Part shown: positions 47,801-60,435 of the stretch, one piece after another
Position numbering within the stretch: position 1 is the first letter of the stretch
How the letters are laid out: each line of letters begins with the position of its first letter
NCBI GenBank assembly: GCA_030063045.1
Contig: JAQSEB010000077.1
Location: forward strand, 124,001-188,000
Direction of reading: 5' to 3'
Source: Pratylenchus scribneri
Lineage: Eukaryota; Nematoda; Chromadorea; Rhabditida; Pratylenchidae
Length of the DNA: 64,000 bases
Made by a program: the position numbers and the translations under genes
The notes under the pieces: generated by a model
What the model saw: only the letters and a program-made list of their open reading frames with translations
What the model was told of the DNA's origin: nothing
Database searches by the model: none

Positions 47801-50800
47801 GAAATGACCTTGTGAATGTGGATCTTACTTCGGCGCAAAGAATGTATTATGAAATCAATTATAATGCTTCTTTGTGGACCGTGCCATTTGATATGGCAAT
47901 ATTGGAGCCAGGCAAATACAATGTTTCCACTGATGGTGTTCCAAATGGCAAAAATTTGAAAATTTCAGCCATGAAAATTGTTTATTCAGACAAGGAATGC
48001 AAAATTCATCCAAAGGTAATAAAATAATTAACCAAAGGTAGATAAAACAAATAGTCACTTTTTTCCTAAGACTTAATTTGATATTAATTGGGCGGCATTT
48101 AAATTTTAACAATATTGCCCCTAATCAGCTGGATACTATCATAGAAAAATCTTTATTAAAAAAACAATTATTTGAGCATGGAAAGTCAATATTCACATTT
48201 ATATTTATTCATCGTAAAATTTTTTAAGTTAGATTTGGATCAGAATTATTAAAATTTTCTTTTATTTCAATAATTTATTTATACATGAATGTCCTATTTA
48301 TAAACAAACAATTTCGATTTTTTTTAATTTTATAGTTTTTTAAACATTCAATCTAGATTTTGATTATTTAATTTATTCATTCGTTCAGTTTGATATTGAC
48401 AATATTGTTATGAAATGGAAAAAAGTGGCTTCAGTTGCCTTTAATTTTACAATGTTGAATGGAACACAAATGATTTTCTATTTTATCAAATTTGGAAAGA
48501 TTAAATACGAGAAATCGGTGTTTTATGAAGACAATATTGAGACGGTTCATTTTATATTTTTTATGCATGGAAAAAATAAATTTAGAAAATTTTTATTCTA
48601 AAATAATATTCACTATTAATGATATTTAACAAAATTATTAACAAATATTTTAAAATCAATTTAAAAAATTAAATTTAATAGATAATTAAAATATGACTAT
48701 ATTTTTGATAATATTAATTCAAAAATATGACCTTTATAACAATAAACACTCTAATTGTATTAAAGTGGGTGATTTGGCTTTTTAAATTTTATGAAAACTA
48801 ATTTTAAACATTTACATTTACTCAAATACGTTAGATTGCTTATAATTTTATCCTCTCTCTTTCTGGAATTAGATATGAAATATTTTATTTGTATATTAAA
48901 AATATATTTTAATGAAATTTCATTATACCAAGAGATTAATGCTCTAAAAAATTACAGTTGGAAACTGAAATTGCTAATGAAGTTCGAAAATGGGGATTTG
49001 ACAAAATTTTACATACATTTTATATACGTGAAATTGGCTATAAGCAAATCAGCAATGAAGAATATGCAAATGGAGTGATGGTGCTCAAAGTGAATGTCTT
49101 CAATAGTGAATTCATTTATGGAATGGCCAAATACGATCCGACCATTGCTTCTGGCAACATTGAGCCAGAATTTGATTGGACAAATGTAAATAAAAAATTT
49201 ATTTTTTTCCAAATAGTCGAGTTTATCAAAATTTCACATAAATTTTACGGAAAACTAAAGAAGTGTGGTCTTCTTGAATTTTGATTTTAAAAAGAAAAAA
49301 AAAAACATATTTTAAGGTTAGTTAGATGCGCTGATGAGCAGGATTTTGAGAGAATTTTAGATATCTTACTATCTTAATAAAATATGCCAACTTTTACCAA
49401 GAAAAAGCTTAAGAAGGACCAAGGGCATTTTTGGTGAAAATTTCTATAGAGTCAAATTATAGCTCAATCAACGCAGCTTGCCGAGAGGAATCGAATGGTA
49501 CTAATTTTATTAGAAAATATTACAATATATGCAAGATATATGTCAAAAACTTTACCAAGACGAAAAAAGTTTTTGGCAATACTTGGAAATTTAGAAATAT
49601 TTTTACATAAAAATGTTACCATTCGATTCCTCTCGGCAAGCCGCATCGATTAAGCTATAATCTTATTCTAAGAAATTTTCACCAAAAATGCCCTTGGTCC
49701 TTCTTATGCTTTTTCTTGGTAAAAGTTGGCATATTTTACTAAGATAGTAAGATATCTAAAATTCTCTCAAAATCCTGCCCATCAGCGCATCTAACTAACC
49801 TTAAAATATGTTTTTTCTTTTTAAAATCAAAATTCAAGTAGACCACCTTTCTTTACTTTTGCCAATTTTATCACAATAATTTGCTTTGTTAAAATTATTT
49901 GATGAGCCTTAAAGCAAAATCTTAATTTTACGGGTTACAGATTACAGTTCGGATGAATTGAACAAGTCTACAAGTTTAGTGTAAAATTCTTCCTAAATCA
50001 TCATTAAATTAAGAATTCAATATTTATTGAAGGCTAATTTATGATACTGACAATGATTTTAAATATTTAAAAAAATAGTGAATTAATAAAAAAACTTAGT
50101 TTACTTATGATTTTTTATTATTAATTGGAAATTTGAATTTTTTGACTTTGCTTTTGATATTACAAAAATTTTTTAAGCTAATTTTTATGCTAAATAATTT
50201 ATATTTATTTTAATAACTATTTCAAGGATGCCATCTCCAAGATACAAAAATATGGCAGCTCACTCAAAAAATTCGGTAAAATATGGCAAAAATATGGCAA
50301 AAAATTTTTAAAATACGGAAAAAAATATGGCAGCTTTAAAACATGTTAAAATACTATATAAAAGCTTTAGAAATGTTTATACTTTATATTTTTCTTGTAT
50401 TTTAATTTGTTTGAGCAATTGGGGTTGAAAAATAAAGAAAAAAAAACTTTAAAATTTCCTGAAAGGATGAAAATTGATTAAAAATTGCCATAATGAAAGA
50501 ATTTTGGCCAATAATTACATAGGAATAGACTGTGCCGCGCAGCGAAAAATTTGAGCCAAAATGGTCGCGAAGCGAAAAAAATTTAGCTGAAATCGGGAAT
50601 CTCGGTAAAAATTTGGCTAAATATGAAAAACTATGGCAAAAATATAGTAATAGGTCAAAAATATTACCAAAAATATGGCATGAGCAAAAATACGGGAAAA
50701 ATATGGCAGAGCTATCAAAAATATGGCAAGTGCCATATTTATGTGGTATTATGGCATCCCTGAACTATTTTGAAAATTTTTCACTCAATTCCAATTAAAT

Positions 50801-51883
50801 AATTTTAGGATTTTGACAATTTCTTAAATGGATGCAAGCATACTACAATCAATCTTTTATCCAATTTGGAGGACAAAGTACAGACACGTCAATCACTTGG
50901 AAAGGCACCACCAAAATATTATGATGTGGATTTTTTTGTTGGCTTAAATACAAATGTTTCTGGTTTCGGCTTGACTAAAATGGAGGGCGAAATTTTCTAT
51001 GTATGCAATAATATTTATATAATTTATTTTTAAGAAATTTTTACCATTTAGAAATTTCATTCTTTCATCCAGCAGGTATTAATTATTGGATATAAAAATA
51101 AATTGTTTAAAAAAATTAAGAAAGAATTTGATGGTCGAAAGATTCTTGATGATGAACGCCTCTATAAAGTGTTCAAAGCATTGAAATTGAATGTAAAATT
51201 CCGCGAATTGAAGGAAGATTTTATGAAGCAAATCATTGGCGATCTACCCATTTCATGGGAAACTATTGTCGGCGAATTTGGATTGTTCCAAGAGGTAAGA
51301 AATTAAATTATTTGTTATGTTTAAATTTTTTTTATCTATCTCGCAATTTTCGGAAAAAAAAATTTTCTGCAATAAAATTAATTTTTAATTTTATTCTAAT
51401 AATGAATCAATAAAATATTTCTATAGCAAATGTCAATTTAGGAAAAAAATTTGTTAATAAAATTTTGAATTTATAATGCTTAAATGTGTCAGATTTTTTC
51501 TCGCTATTGATGGGCAAATTTTATATTTCATATTTAAAAAATTTTTCAATCATTTTACAATTGTTTAATTATTTTTCATTCCAATTGCAGATTTATGAAT
51601 GTCCAAATTTTCGAGTTAATCTGCCTCAAGTCAGCGGAAAAATCAAATTTACTTTTGAGGATCATCAGGGCAAAATTAACACCGATTTTATTGGATACAG
51701 TTCAAAAAATACGAAAATTAATTTTGTAAATGATTTATTTAGATTATTATTTATTTTTATTAACAATTTCAGATCGAATCCTATGAAATTAAAACAGATT
51801 TGGGAAAATTGGAATGTACCCTTGAACATGTTTCTATTCAAGGGCACGAATGGTATAAATCGGTTGGAGATTGCAGCATGTAA
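44882..51883 (+). CDS. Predicted secreted protein, lineage-specific family, 735 aa in 16 exons
   Basis: The exons are 44882-44999, 45260-45289, 45781-45833, 45879-45912, 45960-45994, 46044-46138, 46680-46859, 46925-46991, 47141-47334, 47655-48015, 48389-48544, 48958-49185, 50809-51000, 51076-51294, 51591-51725 and 51773-51883. They total 2208 nt and keep frame. Exon 1 is a signal peptide (GMLFLWFLAIFGGQLPFRPA). The acidic start (IVEEYSEESEEE) leads into a body with paired Cys (KVEVKCKQES, FTVCED, FRAKCSATNPP, VACNSG, VAEKCSKND). The end carries YECPNFRVNLPQVSGKIKF and a last Cys pair. The PQVSG segment recurs in the next two genes. From exon 9 on the introns are mostly phase 0. Exons 1-5 are small and the least certain. 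No known domain was recognised. Secretion is predicted from the first exon only. Confidence 0.6.
45515..45640. repeat. TTAGGG-rich dispersed repeat, copy 3
   Basis: CTATAGGGTGTTTGGGATTA, GATAACCTATCCCTAG, TTAACCCTATAAC and GTAGGGTTACCGTAACC resemble the copies at 11995 and 28235. It is intronic in the gene starting at 44882. Confidence 0.45.
49266..49860. mobile_element. Fold-back element, about 0.6 kb, intronic
   Basis: GTGGTCTTCTTGAATTTTGA, GGTTAGTTAGATGCGCTGAT and GACCAAGGGCATTTTTGGTG on the left are mirrored by AATGCCCTTGGTCC, ATCAGCGCATCTAACTAACC and TCAAAATTCAAGTAGACCAC on the right. The inner pair CAATCAACGCAGCTTGCCGA and its complement flanks the centre. It shares words with the element at 14745-15565. 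It lies in the intron 49186-50808. Confidence 0.85.
50223..50762. mobile_element. hAT-like MITE with ATATGGCA body, 8-bp target duplication
   Basis: The 540-bp insert begins CAAGGATGCCAT and ends ATGGCATCCCTG, an inverted terminal repeat, and is flanked by identical 8-bp copies of AACTATTT at 50215-50222 and 50763-50770. An 8-bp duplication with CA(A/G)GG ends is the mark of hAT elements. The body is full of AAAATATGGCAAAA words. No transposase is present. It lies in the same intron as the fold-back at 49266. Confidence 0.8.
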
Positions 51884-52505
51884 TTAGTACTTTGAAGTCG
51901 AGAGAGAATTAGAAAGCAGATAAGGGCATTCAAAAATGAGATTATAAATCGTCCCACTTTGATAATTCCAATAAATTTTTTTTATCACAGATTATATATA
52001 AATCACCCGAATTGTATTTGAATAAAATGCTTCTTTATTATTTTGTTCCATTGTTATTATTAATTATTATTTTTAAAATAATATTTATTTCTTATTCATT
52101 CTTTTATTTGAGTTTAAATTGTAGCAACTGCATTGGCTGTGTGCGACATATTTGGAAAATAAAATTGAGGACAAAAAGATCTATTCTAAACTGCCGGATT
52201 AATTTTTAGAACATTTTATTGGATATAAAATAGTTAAAAATAATTTTAAAAGCTCTTTATTTTTGCCAATTCTTAACAAAAACCGTTTTTTAATATGAAA
52301 TAACTTTTGATTCTCTTTGATTTTGACAATAACTCAGTAAATTTTCAAGATTGGTAAATATAGATTTTATAGCAAAATTTAAACCAATAAAATGTTAAAA
52401 TTATAATCAGGCATTTTACCACCCTTTATATTAGACCATTTCGTCCTCATTTCACAAAATAATAGTAAAATTACCATCTTTTGTCTTCATTTTGATTACT
52501 CAAAA
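51884..52505. other. Intergenic region between two secreted-protein genes
   Basis: The region holds the 3' flank of the gene ending at 51883 (AATAAA-like ATTCCAATAAATTTT near 51968) and the promoter of the gene at 52506. The frame at 52012-52209 is hydrophobic and has no support. Confidence 0.5.
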
Positions 52506-55500
52506 ATGGGAAATAGCATTGAATTATTGCAACATTCAATTTGCCTTATTTTGTCCGTCTTATTGATCCAGATTGCCACTCACAATCAGTTTCATCAAGA
52601 TGCCACCAAAGGGTAAAATATTAATATTAGAATAGAGAAAGGGCAATTTTTTTGGAAAAATTGTTAAATAATGGGAAAAAATTTTCTGTCATTTTTTTGC
52701 CGATACATCCTATTATAACAATAATATTGCCTAAATAAAAACAAATTTGTAAATTCAACTTTAATTTTACAGGCAAATTTGCTATCCAAAAACTTCAATG
52801 GCAAAATATTGGAAATTGAATAAACGTTTTATGGTGAAGGAGGATTTTTTTGACAAAAATATTGCTCCTGAAAATGTTCCAAATATTCAATGTTTTGAAG
52901 ATCTATTGGTTATATTCCGTTGTTTTTGGGTGGAAAATGTGAATGAAGAATTTCTAAAGGAAGGAGCCTTTTTGGAGGATCATGTGCCAGTGGTAAAATT
53001 TTATCAAAAAAATAAAAAATATTTTCCAATCTAGCCTTCATCTACCGCCGAAATTACCACCAGCCAAAGCACACCGACAACAACAACAACTAGCACTACC
53101 TCAACAACGCCCATATTGAGTGATCGAATTGTAGGTCCTTCATTCAAATTTAATTAAATTCCATCAATCTTTTTAATTTTAAATTATATTTATTTTAAAA
53201 TAGTCAAATTACTGTTTGGCTTTCCTGACTTATATACTTTTTATTTTTCTATTGTAACGATGTGGATGGGTGATATTTATTAAAAAAAAAGTCAAAAAAA
53301 ACTATGGGGTGAAAAATTTTGCTGATTTGCACAGCAACTATGAACTTAAGAAAATTGAAAAATGAATGGTCCCTTTTTTTATTCCAAAGAATTTTGCATC
53401 GGTCAAATCATAGCCCAATTGACCCGTCTAGATGAGCTAATTTCCTATCTGCCTTTTGATTCTCATTAAATTCAAAGGAAATATGACTATTTTATTTAGT
53501 ACTAAGTTTAGGATTTTTCGCAAGATTTTAGGGTTAGAGGTTTTTTTGGTGTAAGATTTGTGTCGGATAGGAATCTTAAAGCAATTTAACATTTCATCGT
53601 ATTGTAAAGTTACGCAGCAACATTCGCAATCTAGATACAGAGCAACTCGGAGAAATTTCTTCCTCCCCCTAGATTGAATCATTTTTCTTGATTTATCAAA
53701 TGGGTTGTATCATTCATTCGAATGATATTTGTCCACTATTTAAGTAGCAAATATACATTAGAAAATTCAATTGTTATTCCATTATCATGTTAATAGTTTT
53801 TCGTAAATTTTCATTTCATTCGAATCAAAATATTATTATATTTGGTTTAAATTTTTATCAAATTTCAGCAATGCGATGGACCAAAATGGGTTATTGTTAA
53901 ACCGGCTGTTTTTTATGTTAAGCGAAATGGCAGGAGAATTACTGCTGATAAAGCGATTCGAGCTGGATTCATTGATTATATTTATATCGAGAAAAATCCT
54001 CCTTTTTCGGAAAAACATATCAATGAGACTATCATGGTATTCAAATTTAATTTTAAATATTCAAAAGCTAAGAATTTTGGAAACTGATTTCGGATTTTTT
54101 CGTGAGACATCCATCCCATTCTCTTGATAATTAAAAACTAATAAGCTAACAAGGGAGGGTATCCAAGTGAATGTGGGACTTTGAAACGAGACCTAGCTAT
54201 TTTTGTAGAATATATGGTTTTCTCCCAGAAGTGATGTCCTTTTTTCCTTAATGGACCTCCCCTCTGAGATATGGCCATAAAACCAGCTTTATCCGCATAT
54301 TTGGCCCTAATTCATATCTCCTCATAGAATTGGGCTAGAAATATGATTTAAACGTCATTTTGTAGAGAATTTAATGCCCTTTAATTTATGTAAATACATC
54401 ATGGGTCTAAAAATTTTTTGAAATTTTTTATCGATTTTTTTCTGAAAATACCGAATATGGCCAATTTTCAATGGGCCATAACTCGGTTAAATGGAATCAT
54501 TTGACTTTGGCCCAGTTATCTTTTTTGATCACCATATCATAAAGTATCTCTATGCAAATTTTCAGATTTTTCCGTTAACCTGAAAATTTTTGCGAATTCT
54601 CAATGCTAGGCCTGTGATAGGCAAAATGCCTTGAATTTTCAGGTTAACGGAAAAATCTGAAAATTTGCATAGAGATACTTTATGATATGGTGATCAAAAA
54701 AGATAACTGGGCCAAAGTCAAATGATTCCATTTAACCGAGTTATGGCCCATTGAAAATTGGCCAAATTTGGTATTTTCGGAAAAAAATCGATAAAAAATT
54801 TCAAAAAATTTTTAGACTCATGATATATTTACAAAAATGAAAGAGCATTAAATTCTCTACAAAATGACGTTTAAATCATATTTTTATCTTCATTCCATGA
54901 GGAGATATGAATTAGGGCCAAATATGAGGATAAAGCAGGTTTTATGGCCATATCTCAGAGGGGAGGTCCATTAAGGAAAAAAGGACATCATTTCTGGGAG
55001 AAAACCATATATTCTACAAAAATAGCTAGGTCTCGTTTCAAAGTCCCACATTCACTTGGATACCCTCCCTTGTAAGCAAGGGAGAATCATTTTTTTGGAG
55101 AAATATTTTCAAGATTATATACTCTACACTAAATATCTTTAGAAAAATTAGGAATTTTAATAACAGAAAACATTAAATTGGCTAATCATTAAAAATTATT
55201 TAAAAAAATTTCATAGAAGTAACAAGTAAGAATAAAAATAATGCCTTTGAGAACGACAATAAAGAAAATTAAAATTCATAAATAAAATAATTAAGATTAA
55301 TAGGCAAAGATAAAAATGTTATAATATTAAATAATTTTGGTGCTAGGTCATCTCCACAATTCTGCAAATATGGGCATGTCCACAATTCTGCAATTATAAG
55401 TGTTTTCGATTTATAACAAGTCAGAAACCGGTTTTAGACTCAACAAACCATATACCAATTTGTAGATCTCATCGAGACGCATCGATTGGTAATTGGTATA

Positions 55501-58500
55501 TAATTTGTTATGGTTTGGCCCAAAATGAAAGAGTTTTAAACCAAAAATTTGAAAAATGGTTTAATACCATTTAATTTTGACCAAACCATGGAAAATTATA
55601 TATCATTGGATGCGTTTCGATGAGATCTATAAAATGGTATAAGGTTTGTGGGGTCTAAAACCGGTTTCTGATTTATTATAGTCGAAAACGCCCATAATTG
55701 CAGAATTGTGGACATGCCCATAATTGCATAGTCCTTTATCTATTGTGGAGATGACCCCGGACGAATAATTTTATTTTATTTCCTTATACATTCCATTCAT
55801 TATGGGTAGTAATAGTAATAAAAAATCAATATAAAATAATTGAACTTATAAGAAAAGTATGTGCCATTTTTAATATTTGAAACCGATTAAATATATTTAT
55901 CATTTCCAAATAAATCTTTTTAAATTTTATTTTTAGGAAATGATTAAAAATTCGACTTCATTGTTTGAAAGCAATAATGAAGTGAATAAGTGGATGGAGG
56001 ATAATGGCGGATGGCTCCAAAATATCAAACATGGCTATTTTCAATATGTTCCTCTCGATAGTAAATTTGACGATGCAAAACTCGTGGTTGCAATGTTGCT
56101 CTACAATTGTTCTTTTGGAGATTTTATTCTTGCCCCAGCAGAGTATAATGATAATTTCGAAATGGCTCAGAAAAAATATGATTGGGAAGAGGTTAATTAA
56201 TTTTTTTAATTTTTCAAGATTTAAAATTTTGATTTTACCTCTGGCTTAGAGTTTCCTTTTATATTTTCTCAGTTTAGAAAAAACCTTATAATTCTAGTTA
56301 ATTATTGTTTTTTTTTGTTTAAATTTTTTAATATTTTCAAGACTAGAATAAAATTCTAATTATCATTTTCAGTTAATTACGCGATTTTTTTATTCAACTG
56401 ATTCTGTTCTGTTCCTTCCCTTTACCTGTTCAACATTTAGAATTTTGAACAGAATAGTTATTTTAAAAATTGTTGAATGCAAGACCATATAATATGAATT
56501 AAAAATATAAACAATAAATCATTGTTTTAACTAGGGTTCAGCGGTATCGGGATACCGGTCGGTATTAATACCGAAATACCGGGGTCTGGCCAATACCGAT
56601 ACCGATTTTGCTAATACCGCTACCGACCCCGGTAATACCGTTACCGATTTTCCAACTCGGTATTAATCGGTATTGAGCATTTTTGGCCAAATTTTTAAAT
56701 TTTTTTTAAAATTTTTTTCTTTAAAGTGAAAATTTCAGTCAAATTTAAATCTTTTATGAAGCTATTTTTTATTTCTCTGTAACAAAAATTTTTGATTTTT
56801 GAAAGAAAAAAAATGATTTTTAAAAAATTTTTTGCCATTTTTTCATCAAATACCGAAATACCGACTAATACCGATACCGACTAGTGCCAAATACCGATAC
56901 CGGATACCGACCCTAGACCCAATACCGATACCGGATACCGAGTAGGCTGATACCGGCCAATACCGTTACCGATTTTGACCCCAAATACCGATACCGCCGA
57001 ACCCTAGTTTTAACAAAAAAATCTGCATGTTCTTGTTCTGTTCGTTTCACTCTTTTTCATGTAGGAAATATTGCCTACCGGCTAAAAATGGTATCATTTT
57101 ATCTAATAATATAGGATCGGTTATTCTGAAAGCTGTAAGCTCAAAACATGAATAATATATTGTAATTACAGGATTTTGAATTTCTTGATAAATGCATTGA
57201 GCGTCAAGAGGATATTTCTAAAAAGTTGGATCGCAAGGATCGCACATTCTATGTTCAAACTGATATGTATAAAAAATTGAATTTATTTTTTGAAGTTGGT
57301 ACGCGGATTAAGCCAGAATTAGATTTGGTAAAATGTGAAGCATTTAAGGTCTGTCTAACAAAAAAATTGTCATATAGAACAAAAATTCTTACTAAATAAA
57401 AAATTTTATTGCAAATAAAATAAAAATATAAATTTAAAATATCCTAGCCGATTCTCATCTACTTCTGGCCGCCCACTGATTAACCAGTAGTAAATGATAT
57501 TTCAAAAGTTTGAGGATTTGATAATTTTTATAAAAATTAACCAATTTCTTGCCATTAAATAAAATTGTTTTTCAAATAAATATTTTAATATTAAAATTTT
57601 TTTGTTATAGTTTCCGAAATTAAGGTAAAAATCAATATTTGTAAAATATTTTTATTTTATAAAATTATAAACTTTCGTATGTATTTATTTTTTTAAATTT
57701 TACTCTTTGATTTAAAATTTATGTATAATTTCAATTTTAGTACAAATATGGTTACACATCCCCTTTACGAAGCAAAAATTTGGATGAAAGTTCAAGTGAT
57801 TCGGTATAAATAATTATCAACAATTTTTTTAATTTTTATTAAATTCATAGCCCTCACGTATTGGGGCTTTGGTGTTGCCCATCGAAAGTTCTTGCCTTAC
57901 TTTATACGGAATGGATATGAATGCAGAATTTCTCGGATTGGCAAAAGAATATTTAACCACAATCACAAATGGATTGGTTCGTTATAAAGAAGATTGCGAA
58001 ATGGATGAAGATGAGGATTGTTTGGAATGTTTGGTCACGGAAATAATTGTAAATCCCGACGATGAGGACTATGGGGGATTAAAACAGAAAATTTGCCAAC
58101 CATTAGTGACATGCACCCTATACCAAATAGTTTATGATTGCAACGAATTTTCCATACGAATTCCCCGTGTTAATGGAATTGAAAATTTTACTTTGAATGG
58201 CACAAATTTTTCTCTTGATGATTCAGTAAGTTAAATTTTGCGATAAAATTTTTGTTAAATTTTTTTATAAAGGTTGTAATTATAATTAAAATCTGTTAAA
58301 GAATATAGATGAAAAATTCTTAAAAGCTTTAGCATAAATATATTTAAATTTTTATTAACCAATGATAAATAGAATACAATAAAAGGAGTTAATTAATATT
58401 TAAAAGAAAAAAATGAGAATAAAATAGCATTTCCCTTCTTCTCTAAATTCGGGTTAAATAAACTCGGACAAAAATGAGAATAAAATTTATAGAGGCGTTT

Positions 58501-58783
58501 CCGGATTAGGAGACATAAATCCTAATCTGATGACTCATTGGTGAGAGTGGTGACCCAACATTTTTACATTTTGGGAAAAATTTCTCACAAACTAGATGAA
58601 TTCCATTTCCCAATTTTCAAGTAAAAACAAACAAAAATTAGAATATAGCTTATTATTTTAAATATATTTATAATCTTTTAAAAGGTTAACAGCTATGAAT
58701 TGACCTACCCTGGCTATTATCAGAAAATGTGCACGCATTCTAGTTCTGACCATATTCTATATGATAATGACAATAATTGCTGA
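52506..58783 (+). CDS. Predicted secreted protein, lineage-specific family, 519 aa in 9 exons
   Basis: The exons are 52506-52612, 52773-52992, 53035-53130, 53869-54036, 55937-56191, 57172-57348, 57741-57803, 57851-58225 and 58685-58783, 1560 nt in frame. Exon 1 is a signal peptide (HSICLILSVLLIQIATHNQF). Next come a Cys-bearing segment (QICYPKTSMAKYWKLNKRF), a Thr/Ser-rich linker of mucin type encoded by exon 3, and QCDGPKWVIVKPAVFYVKRN. The body contains paired Cys (DCEMDEDEDCLECL, QPLVTCTLYQIVYDC) and the segment FSIRIPRVNGIENF, which matches PQVSG and PEVSG in the neighbouring genes. Most introns are phase 0. Introns 4 and 5 are swollen by two fold-back elements and a MITE. No known domain was recognised. 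Confidence 0.7.
53340..53480. other. Worn repeat fragment in an intron
   Basis: GGTCAAATCATAGCCCAATT followed by GACCCGTCTAGATGAGCTAA resembles half of the core found in the fold-back elements. No partner arm was seen. Confidence 0.35.
54150..55072. mobile_element. Long fold-back element, 923 bp, nearly perfect arms
   Basis: The left arm starts CAAGGGAGGGTATCCAAGTG and the right arm ends CACTTGGATACCCTCCCTTG. Symmetry continues through TTTGAAACGAGACCTAGC, TTAATGGACCTCCCCTCTGA and GGCCATAACTCGGTTAAATG to a small centre near 54605, with only a few mismatches. Possible 8-bp flanking duplicates are TAAGCTAA (54142-54149) and TAAGCAAG (55073-55080), six of eight matching. It lies in intron 4 of the host gene. 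Such a transcript would fold into a hairpin of over 400 bp. Confidence 0.9.
55355..55755. mobile_element. Fold-back element, second copy of the CAGAAACCGG family
   Basis: The outer arms are CATCTCCACAATTCTGCAAA / CATAATTGCAGAATTGTGG and GTCAGAAACCGGTTTTAGAC / GTCTAAAACCGGTTTCTGA. The inner core is AGATCTCATCGAGACGCATC and its partner. The copy at 11015-11335 is shorter and more diverged. It lies in the same intron as the 923-bp element. Confidence 0.85.
56532..57006. mobile_element. hAT-like MITE with TACCGATACCG body, 8-bp target duplication
   Basis: The 475-bp insert begins TAGGGTTCAGCGGTATCGG and ends CCGATACCGCCGAACCCTA. It is flanked by identical 8-bp copies of GTTTTAAC at 56524-56531 and 57007-57014. 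Both ends are packed with AATACCGATACCG words in direct and inverted order around an AT-rich centre. There is no coding capacity. It lies in intron 5 of the host gene. Confidence 0.9.
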
Positions 58784-59033
58784 TACTTGAAATTTTAATA
58801 TTAATTTTAGTATACTTTTGCATGAATAAAGAATTTAATATTTTTTATAATATTACTAAATTCGATTAATTCACGTAAAATGTTTCGATTTACCTCCCTT
58901 TATATTAAAATAATAGTAATTATTTTTCAAATATAATATAAACTGAGGCTTTCGAAATTCCAACCATTTGAAATATTTAGGTATATAGTTATCGTTTTAT
59001 TTGCTTCACATTCACAATAAATGTAATAAAACA

Positions 59034-60435
59034 TTAATCCAAATTATCATTTTCGATGGGTCTGGCTTGAAATTGAAATTGGCCAGTTTTGACGGACCAT
59101 CCATTGCAATTTACATACAATTCTTGAACCACTATCAGACAACCCTTTCCCACTTTCATATGCCAAAAAAATGATTCTTCGATTTCCTTTCCTTCCTCCA
59201 TTTGTATCCCTTGACCAAATTCATGGTATTCCTTTGACTTAAATATTTGATTCTCGTAATCCTGAATTGTGTTAATGTTGAATGATGATGATGATATTAG
59301 ATTAAAATAATTTATAAATAAAAATTTCAACATAATTTTCATGAAAAAAATTTGTATAGAAATTAACCAGTTTTGTGTGTCTTTTCTTTTTTTTTATGAA
59401 AAATACCGTGATTCTAGCCAGTGACAATTGTTCATATGGCATTATTTGCATTTTTTTGTATTTTTGAATTTCATTTTCATTCCCACTGGTCATAATATCT
59501 CTTCTTTCAATCTTTCTTGTGGATTCAGTACCTTTAGTCATTGTAAATTTGCACTTATTAATTTTGTCGTAAGGATTATATTTAGTTTCATATAATCGGT
59601 CTGGATTTAATTCACATTGATTCTTTTTTGATCTTCCTCGATCGGTTTTATTTCTTGCAACAAAATATGGCCCTGGGCATTTCATTGAAGTATCAATCCA
59701 TTCCGTATAGCAACGATGAATTTTCTCTCCAATCTAAAAATTATAATTCGGAATCCCTCTATCCCTAATATGCTTTTTATGATTCAAAACAAGGATTATG
59801 ATTAGGCCTGATAAAAAATAAAAATTTAGAAATATTTTTGAATTAATTTTGAAAAAATTGATGTTTAAACTTTCTATTAAGCTTAAATTCTAATTATTTT
59901 CAAGGTTACTAGCTTTAATTTAAATCCATAAAATTGGATCTTGGTTTAATTTTTTGAGTGTTTTCAAATAATAATAATAATATAAATACTCAAATAAATA
60001 AAATTTAAATTAAAACCTTAAAAAAATAAAAAAAATTACAAATTGCAGAGTCAGATTACAATGTTTTTCTTCGGATCCTGCATAGACAAAACTTTTATAA
60101 AAATCGCCATAATTTTTACGCCACTCAGTCAATTTTGGAATAAAATCAAGGGAAAAGAGATGGAAATTGTTTTCCCGTTTATTCCAACCATTTTCCAGGA
60201 GATATTTCATATCTAATTCTGGCAACGGTGGATCCACATTGATTTGTGTGTCATTCATATAAGTAATTTGTGTTTTAATAGAATCCTCAGTGCCTACTTT
60301 AATTTTAAAGCATCGCAAATTTTCAGGTCCAGAAACTTCCGGCAAATTGATTGTATAACTATAAATGGTATTAATAATTTGGATAATAATTAATATACCT
60401 ATATAATAATTCAACAGAATCCATAAATAAGACAA
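59034..60435 (-). CDS. Predicted secreted protein, lineage-specific family, 316 aa in 3 exons
   Basis: The exons are 60435-60040, 59733-59407 and 59261-59034 with phase-0 GT/AG junctions, 951 nt to a TAA. The start is hydrophobic (LLNYYIGILIIIQIINTIYS), a signal peptide or anchor, followed at once by YTINLPEVSGPENLRCFKIK. That segment parallels the C-terminal PQVSG and PRVNG segments of the two plus-strand genes before it. The middle has Cys-bearing stretches (KIHRCYTEWIDTSMKCPGPY, KNQCELNPDR, INKCKFTM), and the end another (GKGCLIVVQELYVNCNGW). It converges on the 519-aa gene, 250 bases apart. The function is unknown. Confidence 0.7.

Noticed and set aside
57611..57624. A 14-base micro-exon between AG and GTAAAA
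   Set aside because: Including it breaks the reading frame; joining 57348 directly to 57741 keeps frame and gives a sensible peptide.
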